Shown in pieces: positions 25,042 through 32,868 of a stretch of 64,000 nt of DNA (positions are counted from its first letter, which is position 1; each line of letters starts with the position of its first letter). The notes under the pieces are model-generated. The model did no database searches, was not told the DNA's origin, and saw nothing but the letters and a program-made list of their open reading frames with translations. The position numbers and the translations under genes were made by a program. Source of the stretch: Imhoffiella fuscus (GTDB lineage: Bacteria; Pseudomonadota; Gammaproteobacteria; Chromatiales; Chromatiaceae); NCBI RefSeq assembly GCF_042682685.1, contig NZ_JBHUHX010000032.1:62001-126000 (forward strand), given 5' to 3'.

Positions 25042-25680
25042 ATGAGACGAAAGCTGATATATTTTTTAGCGCTTATATGCGGGGCATTGGGTATATATGA
25101 AGCATGTGCGGTAGTGATCGCATACAACAAGCTTTCTCATCAATTCGCGCCCTATGCTTCAGTAAAACTGAAAGATCTTGGCTTGAATGAAAGGCGCCAG
25201 GAAATATTAATAAAAATCCAGGATCCTACATTTTTTGAGCACGCCGGTATTGAATGGCCCAACCCACTAACAACCACTACAATCACTCAAAGTTTGGTAA
25301 AGAAACTTTTTTTTGACAAATTCACAAAGGGTTTCAAGAAAATAGAGCAAACACTGATTGCTAGCTTTGTTGTAAATCCAAACATATCAAAGGAAGTCCA
25401 GCTTGTAACCTTTGTATCTACTGCATATTTTGGCGAAAAAGACGGCAAGCAACTGTTTGGCTTTAATCAAGGGGCACGTTCTTGGTTTAACAAGTCGCTA
25501 TCGGAATTAAATGATGATGAATACTTATCATTGCTTGCTATGCTTCCTGGGCCAAACATTCTCAAGCCAAATACAGTTGCGTCGAGAGAAAGGGTGCGCC
25601 GTATCAAACTGGTGTTGAACGGTGAGTGCATCTACGACCATGTGTCTCAAATATTCTTAGAACAATGTTCTGCTAGGTGA
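25042..25680 (+). CDS. Glycosyltransferase-51-like (peptidoglycan transglycosylase) cassette protein, catalytic Glu changed to Gln
   Basis: A 212-residue AT-rich protein with an N-terminal signal anchor (LIYFLALICGALGIYEACAVVIAY). It resembles monofunctional peptidoglycan transglycosylases: IQDPTFFEHAG corresponds to the ED-x2-F-x2-H motif, TTTTITQSLVKKLF to the STITQQL motif, and FKKIEQTLIA to the RK-x2-E motif. The first catalytic Glu is Gln60 (codon CAG), so activity is doubtful. The start is ATG at 25042, just after the attC site. The AT-rich codon use is unlike the neighbours and indicates transfer. It is an unusual cargo; a regulator or inhibitor of cell-wall synthesis is possible. Confidence 0.75.
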   Translation: MRRKLIYFLALICGALGIYEACAVVIAYNKLSHQFAPYASVKLKDLGLNERRQEILIKIQDPTFFEHAGIEWPNPLTTTTITQSLVKKLFFDKFTKGFKKIEQTLIASFVVNPNISKEVQLVTFVSTAYFGEKDGKQLFGFNQGARSWFNKSLSELNDDEYLSLLAMLPGPNILKPNTVASRERVRRIKLVLNGECIYDHVSQIFLEQCSAR

Positions 25681-25705
25681 TCGTGCAAGGCATAAAGGCA
25701 TAAAG

Positions 25706-25717
25706 GCACGGGGTCAG
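25706..25717 (+). repeat. Direct repeat GCACGGGGTCAG, left copy
   Basis: Identical 12 bp word to 29001-29012. The two copies bracket the nitronate monooxygenase, LysR and MFS genes. The left copy continues GGGGTCAGGTCTTG and sits at the edge of the AT-rich cassette region. Confidence 0.5.
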
Positions 25718-25758
25718 GTCTTGTTTTTTTACATCATGTCAATCACGAATTAAATTGT

Positions 25759-26823
25759 TCAGCGCCTTTCCAGTTCACGAGCCAACATTTCAACAAGCTC
25801 TGCGGCTGGTCGTTCCCGTGCTAACGGTGCACCCTGTCCCGCCCATTGCGCGGCAAATTCGCTCAGGCCCAGCTTCGCGGCAGCGGCCGCCAATTGTTTT
25901 GTCGCGTCATAGGCGAGAGGGTAGGCGGCCGGCGCCGGGCTGCCGGCAGCCTCGCCATGCCGTACCAACCGGTTGACGAGGCCCCGGGCGGGACGACCGG
26001 AAAGCACCCGGGTCAGCCGCGTTGTTGCCGCCTGGGTGCTCTTGAGATTCTGACGATAACTCTCGTTGGCGGAAGACTCGGGGCATAGAACAAACGCGGT
26101 GCCCAGTTGCGCGGCCGCCGCGCCCAGATCGAGCACGGCTCGAATGCCCTGACCATCTATGATTCCTCCTGCGGCAATCACTGGCCGCCGGGTCTTGTGC
26201 ACCAGCATCCGGACGAGCACGGAGGTGGCAAGCCCCTCATCGCTGGCGTCCGCATCAAAAATACCGCGATGTCCGCCAGCCTCTATCCCCTGCGCCACAA
26301 TGGCGTCGATGCCGGCCTTCCCGATGAGATCGGCTTCCTGCACATGGGTCGCCGTTGCCATCGTGTAAATGCCTGCCTGACTCAGAGCCCGGACCCGATC
26401 GGGCGAGGGCACTCCGAAGTGAAAACTGACCACTGCCGGGCGCTGCTCCAGCAGCATGTGGAATACGTCGTCGTCATCCAGGAAGGAGGTATACAACTCG
26501 TTGAGCGCCGCCGGGGGTTCAACGCCAGCCTCTGCGAACAATGGGGCTAGATGCTCCAGCCAGGCGGCCTCGCGTTCCGGATCGCGTTGTGCGGGGGCGT
26601 GGCAAAACACGTTGACGTTGAAGGGGCGGTCCGTCAACGCACGTGTTGCTTCGATTTGCTGACGCCCTTGTTCAGCTGAAACGGCACCGATCCCAATCGA
26701 TCCAAGTCCGCCAGCGTTGGAGACGGCTGCGGCAAGCTGAGGCGTGGATACCCCGGCCATGGGTGCCTGGACGATCGGGAGGCGGATACCGAGCCTGGCG
26801 AGAAATTCCTGACCTAGGTTCAT
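25759..26823 (-). CDS. Nitronate monooxygenase
   Basis: A 354-residue FMN-dependent enzyme that oxidises nitronates (propionate-3-nitronate type) to an aldehyde and nitrite. The TIM-barrel motifs are visible: PIVQAPMAGVSTPQLAAAVSNAGGLGSIG at the N terminus, NVNVFCH, VVSFHFGVP, and IVAQGIEAGGHRG, with the His that acts as base and AAQLGTAFVLCPES near the FMN phosphate site. AAGGA precedes the ATG. It is divergent from the LysR gene at 26914, which probably controls it through the palindrome at 26861. Confidence 0.9.
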   Translation of the reverse strand: MNLGQEFLARLGIRLPIVQAPMAGVSTPQLAAAVSNAGGLGSIGIGAVSAEQGRQQIEATRALTDRPFNVNVFCHAPAQRDPEREAAWLEHLAPLFAEAGVEPPAALNELYTSFLDDDDVFHMLLEQRPAVVSFHFGVPSPDRVRALSQAGIYTMATATHVQEADLIGKAGIDAIVAQGIEAGGHRGIFDADASDEGLATSVLVRMLVHKTRRPVIAAGGIIDGQGIRAVLDLGAAAAQLGTAFVLCPESSANESYRQNLKSTQAATTRLTRVLSGRPARGLVNRLVRHGEAAGSPAPAAYPLAYDATKQLAAAAAKLGLSEFAAQWAGQGAPLARERPAAELVEMLARELERR

Positions 26824-26860
26824 GACTTTTCCTTCTGCATCTGAGAATGAGTGGCGTGTT

Positions 26861-26881
26861 ATATTCTTTTTATAAGAATAT
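26861..26881. promoter_or_regulatory. Candidate LysR-type operator
   Basis: ATATTCTT-TTTAT-AAGAATAT is a perfect 8 bp inverted repeat with a 5 nt spacer. It lies in the 90 bp divergent gap between the nitronate monooxygenase and LysR genes. LysR regulators typically bind such T-N11-A palindromes. Confidence 0.7.
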
Positions 26882-26913
26882 TTCGTAGCAAAGATTCTCT
26901 CAAGAGGAAAAGC

Positions 26914-27789
26914 ATGGATTCCGAGTCACTCCGAATCTTCTGTACCGTGGCCAGCGAATTGAGCATCACTCATGCCGCCACCCGGCTTGGTCGGGCACCG
27001 TCCAACGTGACCACCCGCATCCAGCAGTTGGAAGCGGATTTGGGTGCGGACCTGTTCGTGCGGATTGGAAAGCGATTGTCACTGTCCGCTGCGGGCGAGG
27101 ACTTTCTCGACTATGCGAGTCGCATGATGGCTCTTGAGGAAGAGGCCCGGCATGTTGTCTCCGGTGGAACACATGGCGGCACCCTGCGCATCGGTAGCAT
27201 GGAAAGCACAGCCGCGAGTCGGCTGCCATCGGTACTGGCCAGCTACCACGCCGGTTTCCCGGAGACACGCCTGGAGCTGACCACCGGCCCATCGCGGCCG
27301 CTGCTTGAGAACGTGCGCGCCGGCCAGCTCGATTGTGCCTTCATCGCCTTGCCTCCATCCTTCGAGAGCGTTTCGGCGCTGGGCGATCTGGGACTGACAT
27401 CCCGCCCCCTGTGGCGCGAAAATCTGCAGTTGCTGCTGCCCGCTCATGAATCCGGCTGCGATCAGGTTGCCGACATCCAGACGCGCTCACTGGCCGCTTT
27501 CCCTCAGGGCTGCACCTATCGCAGCATGGCCGAGAACCTGCTCGGCATCGCCGGTTCGACGACCTGGAGAATCCAGGAAATGGCCTCCTACCATGCGATG
27601 ACGGCTTGTGTTGCGGCCGGGGCGAGCGTGGCGCTGCTGCCTGCGAGCGTGCTGAAGCTGACGAGCACGCCGCCCGACTGCAAAGCGTTGCCGGCAGGCC
27701 AGTCCGACACGCTGCTGGTTTGGCGCGAGGGCTATAAGGTGCCCGCGTTTCAGCATCTGATACGGCAACTGGACGGCGCACGGTCATGA
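26914..27789 (+). CDS. LysR-family transcriptional regulator
   Basis: A 291-residue regulator. N-terminal winged helix: SLRIFCTVASELSITHAATRLGRAPSNVTTRIQQLEADLGADLFVR. The C-terminal substrate-binding domain begins at about residue 85 (GTLRIGSMESTAASRLP). ATG at 26914 has AGAGGAAA upstream and gives the usual LysR N terminus; the longer frame from 26851 runs over the operator. The next gene, an MFS transporter, overlaps its end by 4 bp. Divergent control of the nitronate monooxygenase is likely. Confidence 0.93.
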   Translation: MDSESLRIFCTVASELSITHAATRLGRAPSNVTTRIQQLEADLGADLFVRIGKRLSLSAAGEDFLDYASRMMALEEEARHVVSGGTHGGTLRIGSMESTAASRLPSVLASYHAGFPETRLELTTGPSRPLLENVRAGQLDCAFIALPPSFESVSALGDLGLTSRPLWRENLQLLLPAHESGCDQVADIQTRSLAAFPQGCTYRSMAENLLGIAGSTTWRIQEMASYHAMTACVAAGASVALLPASVLKLTSTPPDCKALPAGQSDTLLVWREGYKVPAFQHLIRQLDGARS

Positions 27790-28952
27790 GCACCTCGTCC
27801 GCCGAGCGACCGGCCTACCGTTCCGAGTGGATATCCGCCATCCAGGCTGCCCTGGTGCTGACCATTGGCATGGGCTTCGGCCGCTTTGCCTTCACCGCCA
27901 TTTACCCGCACATGGTGAACGAAGGGGTGCTCAGCCTGCGCGGCGGCAGCCTGGCCGCCTCCGCCAATTACGCCGGCTATCTGGTGGGAGCCTTGCTTGC
28001 CGTTCGCCTACGCGCCCACAAGGCCCACTGGTTTTGCCAGTTGTCGATTCTGGGTACCGCCCTCTGTCTGGCGGTGCTCGCGTTGTTGACGTCTACCTGG
28101 ACAATCGTGGCGGTACGTGGCGTCGCGGGGCTGTTCAGCGCGTTGTCCATGGTCGCTGCCTCCCTGTGGTTGCTGGAACATCGCGGTCATTCGTGGGGTG
28201 CGCCGCTGCTGTATGCGGGCGTGGGCGTCGGGATTGCCGTGTCAGCGGAATTGCTGGTGCTTGCGGAAGCGAGCGGTCTGGATAGCGCTGGAATGTGGCT
28301 GATGCTCGGCATTGCGACGCTGATGATCGGCCTGATGGCTGCACCCGCCTTCCTGACAGGCGATCGCGGTGAGGTTGCGGTCGAGGGCTTGCGTGAAATG
28401 GCCCCTTCGAATGCCGATACAGCCATCGTTGCAGCCTGGCCGCTCGTCCTGATTTATGGCCTGGCCGGCCTGGGCTACATCGTCACCGCCACCTATCTCC
28501 CGACACTGGTGAAAACCGCATTCCCCGACCTGAATCCGGCTCACGTCTGGGCCGTATTCGGACTGGGCGCGGCACCGTCCTGCTATCTTTGGCATCGCGC
28601 TCACGAACGATTGGGAACCCGTCATGCCTTGCGTCTGAACCTCATCGTCCAGGCATGTGGTGTCGCCCTCCCTGTTGTTTTCGACTCGGGGGCGGGCTAT
28701 CTCCTGAGCGCCCTGTTGGTTGGCAGCACCTTCATGGGCACAGTGACCATCGCCATGCCCGCAGCGCAGCATGCGGCGCGCCAGTCCGGCGTCAACTTGC
28801 TGGCAACGATGACGCTGGCTTACGGCATCGGCCAGATTATTGGACCGCTTCTGGCGGATGGTCTGTATGCGCTCAGCCAGACCTTTAACAGTTCATTGTT
28901 GTCCGCCGCCGCTGCCTTGGTCATCGCGACGTTCATCAGCCTTCGTCTATAG
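27786..28952 (+). CDS. YbfB/YjiJ-family MFS transporter
   Basis: A 388-residue inner-membrane transporter with about 12 hydrophobic segments. The motif TIGMGFGRFAFTAIYP near residue 25 is the signature of the YbfB/YjiJ branch. The ATG overlaps the lysR stop (ATGA). Location and co-regulation with the nitronate monooxygenase suggest export of a small toxic compound or uptake of a substrate for it; the solute is not known. Confidence 0.88.
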   Translation: MSTSSAERPAYRSEWISAIQAALVLTIGMGFGRFAFTAIYPHMVNEGVLSLRGGSLAASANYAGYLVGALLAVRLRAHKAHWFCQLSILGTALCLAVLALLTSTWTIVAVRGVAGLFSALSMVAASLWLLEHRGHSWGAPLLYAGVGVGIAVSAELLVLAEASGLDSAGMWLMLGIATLMIGLMAAPAFLTGDRGEVAVEGLREMAPSNADTAIVAAWPLVLIYGLAGLGYIVTATYLPTLVKTAFPDLNPAHVWAVFGLGAAPSCYLWHRAHERLGTRHALRLNLIVQACGVALPVVFDSGAGYLLSALLVGSTFMGTVTIAMPAAQHAARQSGVNLLATMTLAYGIGQIIGPLLADGLYALSQTFNSSLLSAAAALVIATFISLRL

Positions 28953-29000
28953 GCGGTCCGCAAGATCGGTTCCATCAAACATCGAGTTCCTCCAGAGAGT

Positions 29001-29012
29001 GCACGGGGTCAG
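29001..29012 (+). repeat. Direct repeat GCACGGGGTCAG, right copy
   Basis: Identical to 25706-25717, 49 bp after the MFS stop codon. The two copies bound a 3.3 kb segment. Confidence 0.5.
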
Positions 29013-29118
29013 AAACATAGGTTGCCTGATGTTGATTCCAGGTGAGTTGGGCGCAACCTTGTCCCCTTGATGGGGCCGTGCGGATGCGCCGACGGCTTGA
29101 CAATAAGAGAGGGGAGGT

Positions 29119-30720
29119 ATGGCGATGTGGGGGTGTGATGTAGCGAATTCGGCGAGGCGCGCCTGTGCGGTGCTTTTGATCTCGACCGTTTGTGTGTTGC
29201 CGGCTGGCGCGGAGGACCTCACGGAGGATCGGATCGACAGTGCGATTCGGGAGCTGGATCGCATGGCGCCCGAGTTGTTGCAGCGTTCCGGCGTGCCCGG
29301 CATGGCGATCGCCGTGGTCTCTGGGGACCGAGTTCGCTATCAGCGCGGCTTCGGTGTCCGTGCGCTTGGCGGCGGCGAGCCGGTCGATACGGAGACGGTC
29401 TTCCAGCTCGCCTCCGTCTCGAAGCCGCTGGCGGCCACCGTCGTCGCGGGACTCGTCGGGGATGGTCTCGTCGCCTGGGAAACGCCCGTCTTTCGTTTTC
29501 TGCCGAGCTTCGTCTTGTCCGACCCCTGGGTCACGCAAACCGTGACCATCGCCGATCTGCTCTCGCATCGCAGTGGATTGCCCGATCACGCGGGGGATCT
29601 GCTGGAGGATCTGGGCTTCGATCGGGACGAGATCCTGAAACGTTTGCGGTGCGCGCCGCTCTCGCCATTCCGCATCACCAATGCCTACACCAATTTCGGC
29701 TTCACGGCCGGCGCTCTGGCCGGTGCCTCGGCTGCCGGAATGGACTGGCCCGATGTCGCCCAGCAGCGGTTGTTCGCGCCGCTCGGCATGTACCAGAGCA
29801 GCTTCCGCTATGCGGACTATCTGAGCCGGACCAACCGGGCCGTCGCTCACGCCTATGTGGATGGGGTCTACCAGCCGCTCTATGAGCGCGATGCCGATGC
29901 CCAGTCCCCGGCGGGCGGGGCGAGCGCCAGTGTGAGCGATCTGGCGAAGTGGGCGCAGCTCGCGCTCGACGAGGGTCGCTATGAGGGTGAGCCGGTGATC
30001 GAGGCCGCCGCACTGTTGCAGACGCAGTTGCCGCAATCGATCAGCAATCCGGCTCCCACGGCGGACGGGCGTTCCGGGTTCTACGGCTTGGGTTGGAACG
30101 TCAGCTACGATGACGCCGGCCGCACCAAGCTCAGCCACTCCGGGGCCTTCATGCTCGGGGTTGCCACGAGCGTGACCCTCTATCCGGGGCTCGATCTCGG
30201 CATCCTGGTCCTGACCAATGGCGCGCCCTATGGACTGGCGGAGGCCACGTCGCAGACCTTCTTCGATCTGGTGCTGGAAGGGGCCGTGCAGGACGACTGG
30301 CTGAGCCTCTACTTCGGTCTCTTCTCGGCGCTCTGGGCCGAGGAGCGCGACTTCATGCGCGATTACAGCGTCCCGCCCGCGAGTCCCGTGCCGTCACTGG
30401 CGCGACCGGCCTACCTGGGCAGCTATTACAGCCCCTATTACGGTCCGTTGCGGGTGAACGCGGGCTCGACTGGGATGTCGATCACCCTGGGGCCGCAGTC
30501 CATGACCTTCCCCTTGAAGCATTGGGACGGCAATCTCTTCGTATTCGAAACGACTGGAGAGAACGCGCTTGGGCTCAGCGGCGCCGAGTTCGTGATCGGC
30601 CCGAGCGGCAGCGCCGACAGCCTCATCTTGGAGCGCTACAACAAGACTGGACTGGGCACCTTTAGCCGGCGGCCTGACCCGCAACAACCCTGCCAATCTT
30701 GGGGGCAATGCGCCGAGTAG
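29119..30720 (+). CDS. Exported class C beta-lactamase-fold serine hydrolase
   Basis: A 533-residue protein with an N-terminal signal peptide (CAVLLISTVCVLPAGA). The beta-lactamase/DD-peptidase fold shows the SxxK nucleophile in ASVSKP (about residue 95), YxN as YTN (about 193), and HSG, the KTG equivalent, in LSHSGAF (about 341). Class C-like family members include esterases and D-amino-acid peptidases, so beta-lactam resistance should not be assumed. A C-terminal extension of about 150 residues is a separate beta-rich domain. GAGAGGGGAGG precedes the ATG. Confidence 0.87.
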   Translation: MAMWGCDVANSARRACAVLLISTVCVLPAGAEDLTEDRIDSAIRELDRMAPELLQRSGVPGMAIAVVSGDRVRYQRGFGVRALGGGEPVDTETVFQLASVSKPLAATVVAGLVGDGLVAWETPVFRFLPSFVLSDPWVTQTVTIADLLSHRSGLPDHAGDLLEDLGFDRDEILKRLRCAPLSPFRITNAYTNFGFTAGALAGASAAGMDWPDVAQQRLFAPLGMYQSSFRYADYLSRTNRAVAHAYVDGVYQPLYERDADAQSPAGGASASVSDLAKWAQLALDEGRYEGEPVIEAAALLQTQLPQSISNPAPTADGRSGFYGLGWNVSYDDAGRTKLSHSGAFMLGVATSVTLYPGLDLGILVLTNGAPYGLAEATSQTFFDLVLEGAVQDDWLSLYFGLFSALWAEERDFMRDYSVPPASPVPSLARPAYLGSYYSPYYGPLRVNAGSTGMSITLGPQSMTFPLKHWDGNLFVFETTGENALGLSGAEFVIGPSGSADSLILERYNKTGLGTFSRRPDPQQPCQSWGQCAE

Positions 30721-30877
30721 AGAGGTTGGGTGCCACAGGGATGTGGTAACCGACCGGGGGACCTGGACTTCGCGGTCATGCTTGAGGTGCGGTGTGACCG
30801 CGTTGGCATGGCAAGGGTCGGGCGATCCGGCAGGTTATACTTGTGATCCAGATCTTACCTGTGGGGACACAACGACC

Positions 30878-31189
30878 ATGATCGAGATCGAGTACATCGT
30901 GAGAGACAGCAAGGGAGTGGAGCGTTTGCGCACGACCGACAAGAAGGAGGCCGACGCCTACGATCGTATCTTGGAGAACGCTGAGCGTTTGGCGGATCTG
31001 CTGCGCGCGGATCAGGTTCTGCCCAACCTGCCAGAGACCGATCTGGAGGAGTTGACCATCTACCTCGCCCGCAACGCCCGTGATGTCGAGCGCGTTCTCA
31101 AGGGCAAGGCGCCAGAGCGCGAGGCATCCACAGCCTCTGCATCATCCGAGAAGCCGGACAAGGTGACCCCGCTCAAGGCGGCTGGATGA
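30878..31189 (+). CDS. yebG: YebG-family protein
   Basis: A 103-residue protein. MIEIEYIVRDSKGVERLRTTDKKEADAYDRILENAERLADLL matches the YebG family, whose E. coli member is SOS-inducible. ATG at 30878 gives the family N terminus; the frame opens earlier at 30743 without homology. The C-terminal tail is Ser/Ala/Lys-rich. I see no LexA box of the CTG-N10-CAG kind upstream, so SOS control here is not shown. Confidence 0.82.
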   Translation: MIEIEYIVRDSKGVERLRTTDKKEADAYDRILENAERLADLLRADQVLPNLPETDLEELTIYLARNARDVERVLKGKAPEREASTASASSEKPDKVTPLKAAG

Positions 31190-31449
31190 GTCATCGCGCT
31201 CTGATGGCGCAGTTTTGCGGCAAGGGTGGGGCGATCGAAACATGAGGGGGATGACGCAGGGTTTTGCGTCATCCAGACGGGCAGGGCGCTTCACCAGATT
31301 TCTGTGTTCTCGTTTGGGTCTGGGCCTTCCTTGGCCCCTTCGATCGGCCGCTCTTTGAGTGCCTGGGTGTGCTCCTGCTTCGGGAGCCTCCGCGTCTTCG
31401 CCTCCAAACGGGCTGACGCCGTATGTCGCCCTGCGAAGAAGATCAAACC

Positions 31450-32337
31450 TCAGTATTGAGTCTGCTCCAGCGCTGCGATGCGCTTTTCAAGCGGAGGGTG
31501 GCTGCGGAAGAGGGCCATCAGTCCCTCGCCGATTTTTCCTGAGATGCCGAATGCGGCGAATTCGCCTGCGGGCAGGTCCTGTGGTTCGTGGACGCGCTGT
31601 AGTGCGCGCAGGGCATTCGCCATCTGATGTCGGCTGGTCAGGCTGGCTCCGCCGGCATCGGCCCGGTATTCGCGGAAGCGCGAGAACCACATGACGATCA
31701 TGGTCGCGAGCACCGAGAGCATGATCTCGGCGACGATCGAGGTGATGTAGTAGCCCACCCCATAGCCTTCCTCGTTCTTGAGGATGACGCGGTCGACGAA
31801 GTGCCCGACGATGCGCGCCAGGAAGACGACGAAGGTGTTCACCACGCCCTGGATCAGTGCCAGCGTCACCATATCGCCGTTGGCGACGTGGCTGATCTCG
31901 TGCCCGATGACGGCCTCGACCTCATCCTGACTCATGCGCTGAAGCAGTCCGGTGCTGACGGCGACTAGCGCATCGTTGCGGTTCCATCCGGTGGCGAAGG
32001 CGTTCGGTTCCGGCGAGTTGAAAATGCCGACCTCTGGCATGCGAATGCCGGCCTGGCTCGATTGGTTGGCGACGGTGTTCAGCAGCCATTGCTCGAACGG
32101 GCTGGTCGGCTGATCGATGATCTGAACGCCCATGCCATGTTTGGCCATGGTTTTGGAGAGGAAGAGCGAGATCAGCGATCCGCTGAAACCCACGATGGCG
32201 GCCATGATCAGGAGCGAGGTCATGTCGATGCCGCCGTTTTGCAGCAGGGCTCCGTCGAGACCGAGCAGACGGAAAACGACGCTGATGACGACCAATATTG
32301 CCGCGTTTGTCAATATAAACAATATGATGCGCGTCAT
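31450..32337 (-). CDS. htpX: HtpX, membrane zinc metalloprotease
   Basis: A 295-residue M48 protease of inner-membrane quality control. Catalytic motif HEISH (VEAVIGHEISHVANGD, about residue 142), with two N-terminal TM helices (IILFILTNAAILVVISVVF and LLIMAAIVGFSGSLISLFLS) and two more around the active site. A likely third zinc ligand is Glu in EYRADAGG. Length and N terminus match E. coli HtpX. It degrades damaged membrane proteins together with FtsH. Confidence 0.97.
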   Translation of the reverse strand: MTRIILFILTNAAILVVISVVFRLLGLDGALLQNGGIDMTSLLIMAAIVGFSGSLISLFLSKTMAKHGMGVQIIDQPTSPFEQWLLNTVANQSSQAGIRMPEVGIFNSPEPNAFATGWNRNDALVAVSTGLLQRMSQDEVEAVIGHEISHVANGDMVTLALIQGVVNTFVVFLARIVGHFVDRVILKNEEGYGVGYYITSIVAEIMLSVLATMIVMWFSRFREYRADAGGASLTSRHQMANALRALQRVHEPQDLPAGEFAAFGISGKIGEGLMALFRSHPPLEKRIAALEQTQY

Positions 32338-32476
32338 GAATCAAAAACTCCAGACAAAGTGAAAACTATGTATAATAGACGCCGCTTGAGTGGGGCAAGA
32401 GCCCTATCGCTGCCGTCGAATGCGCAGCAAAAGATATGGGGCTCAAGCCGACGCAACAAGTGGTGAAAAATAAAGT

Positions 32477-32505
32477 TTGACAAGATCGTCTTTCACCATT
32501 AGTAT
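32477..32505 (+). promoter_or_regulatory. Sigma-70 promoter of the tRNA-Ala/tRNA-Glu unit
   Basis: TTGACA (32477-32482), 17 nt spacer, TAGTAT (32500-32505). The predicted transcription start is about 12 bases before tRNA-Ala. A perfect -35 with the optimal spacing. Confidence 0.8.
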
Positions 32506-32523
32506 TTCGCGTCTCAGAGCACT

Positions 32524-32599
32524 GGGGCCATAGCTCAGCTGGGAGAGCGCAACACTGGCAGTGTTGAGGTCGGCGGTTCGATCCCGCCTGGCTCCACCA
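32524..32599 (+). tRNA. tRNA-Ala (anticodon GGC)
   Basis: 76 nt cloverleaf. The acceptor stem GGGGCCA pairs with TGGCTCC, then A-CCA (CCA encoded). The anticodon stem CAACA/TGTTG encloses loop CTGGCAG, anticodon GGC. The T arm contains GGTTCGATCC. Confidence 0.97.
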
Positions 32600-32655
32600 A
32601 ACAATACAATCCGACCATTTGGGTCATGGGTCGGGTTGATCAGGATTAAGTTCCT

Positions 32656-32731
32656 GTCCCCATCGTCTAGTGGCCTAGGACACCGCCCTTTCACGGCGGT
32701 AACCGGGGTTCGAACCCCCGTGGGGACGCCA
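32656..32731 (+). tRNA. tRNA-Glu (anticodon TTC)
   Basis: 76 nt cloverleaf. The acceptor GTCCCCA pairs with TGGGGAC, then G-CCA (CCA encoded). The anticodon stem CCGCC/GGCGG encloses CTTTCAC, anticodon TTC. It is cotranscribed with tRNA-Ala, 56 bp upstream. Confidence 0.97.
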
Positions 32732-32736
32732 ATCCG

Positions 32737-32769
32737 AAAGGGGCTCAGCGAAAGCTGAGCCCCTTTTTC
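32737..32769 (+). terminator. Rho-independent terminator of the tRNA unit
   Basis: GGGGCTCAGC, loop GAAA, GCTGAGCCCC, then TTTTTCTTT. A 10 bp perfect stem with a GNRA tetraloop and T-run, 8 bases after tRNA-Glu. Confidence 0.92.
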
Positions 32770-32868
32770 TTTGCGCGCGATAAGTTGCGGCGCATTCCGG
32801 CGTCAGTCTGCGTCGTCATGGATCCGGGGGTGCATCGCACCCTCGGAGTCCTTGCGGTGTCTTCCGCG

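Noticed and set aside
24500..25760. CRISPR or phage remnant in the AT-rich patch
   Set aside because: There is no repeated spacer structure and no phage gene. attC and cassette features explain the region better.
29119..30720. Beta-lactam resistance gene
   Set aside because: The fold and SxxK/YxN/HSG are present, but this family is mostly esterases and peptidases; nothing points to beta-lactam hydrolysis.
30743..30877. LexA box before yebG
   Set aside because: I looked for CTG-N10-CAG and found no convincing site.
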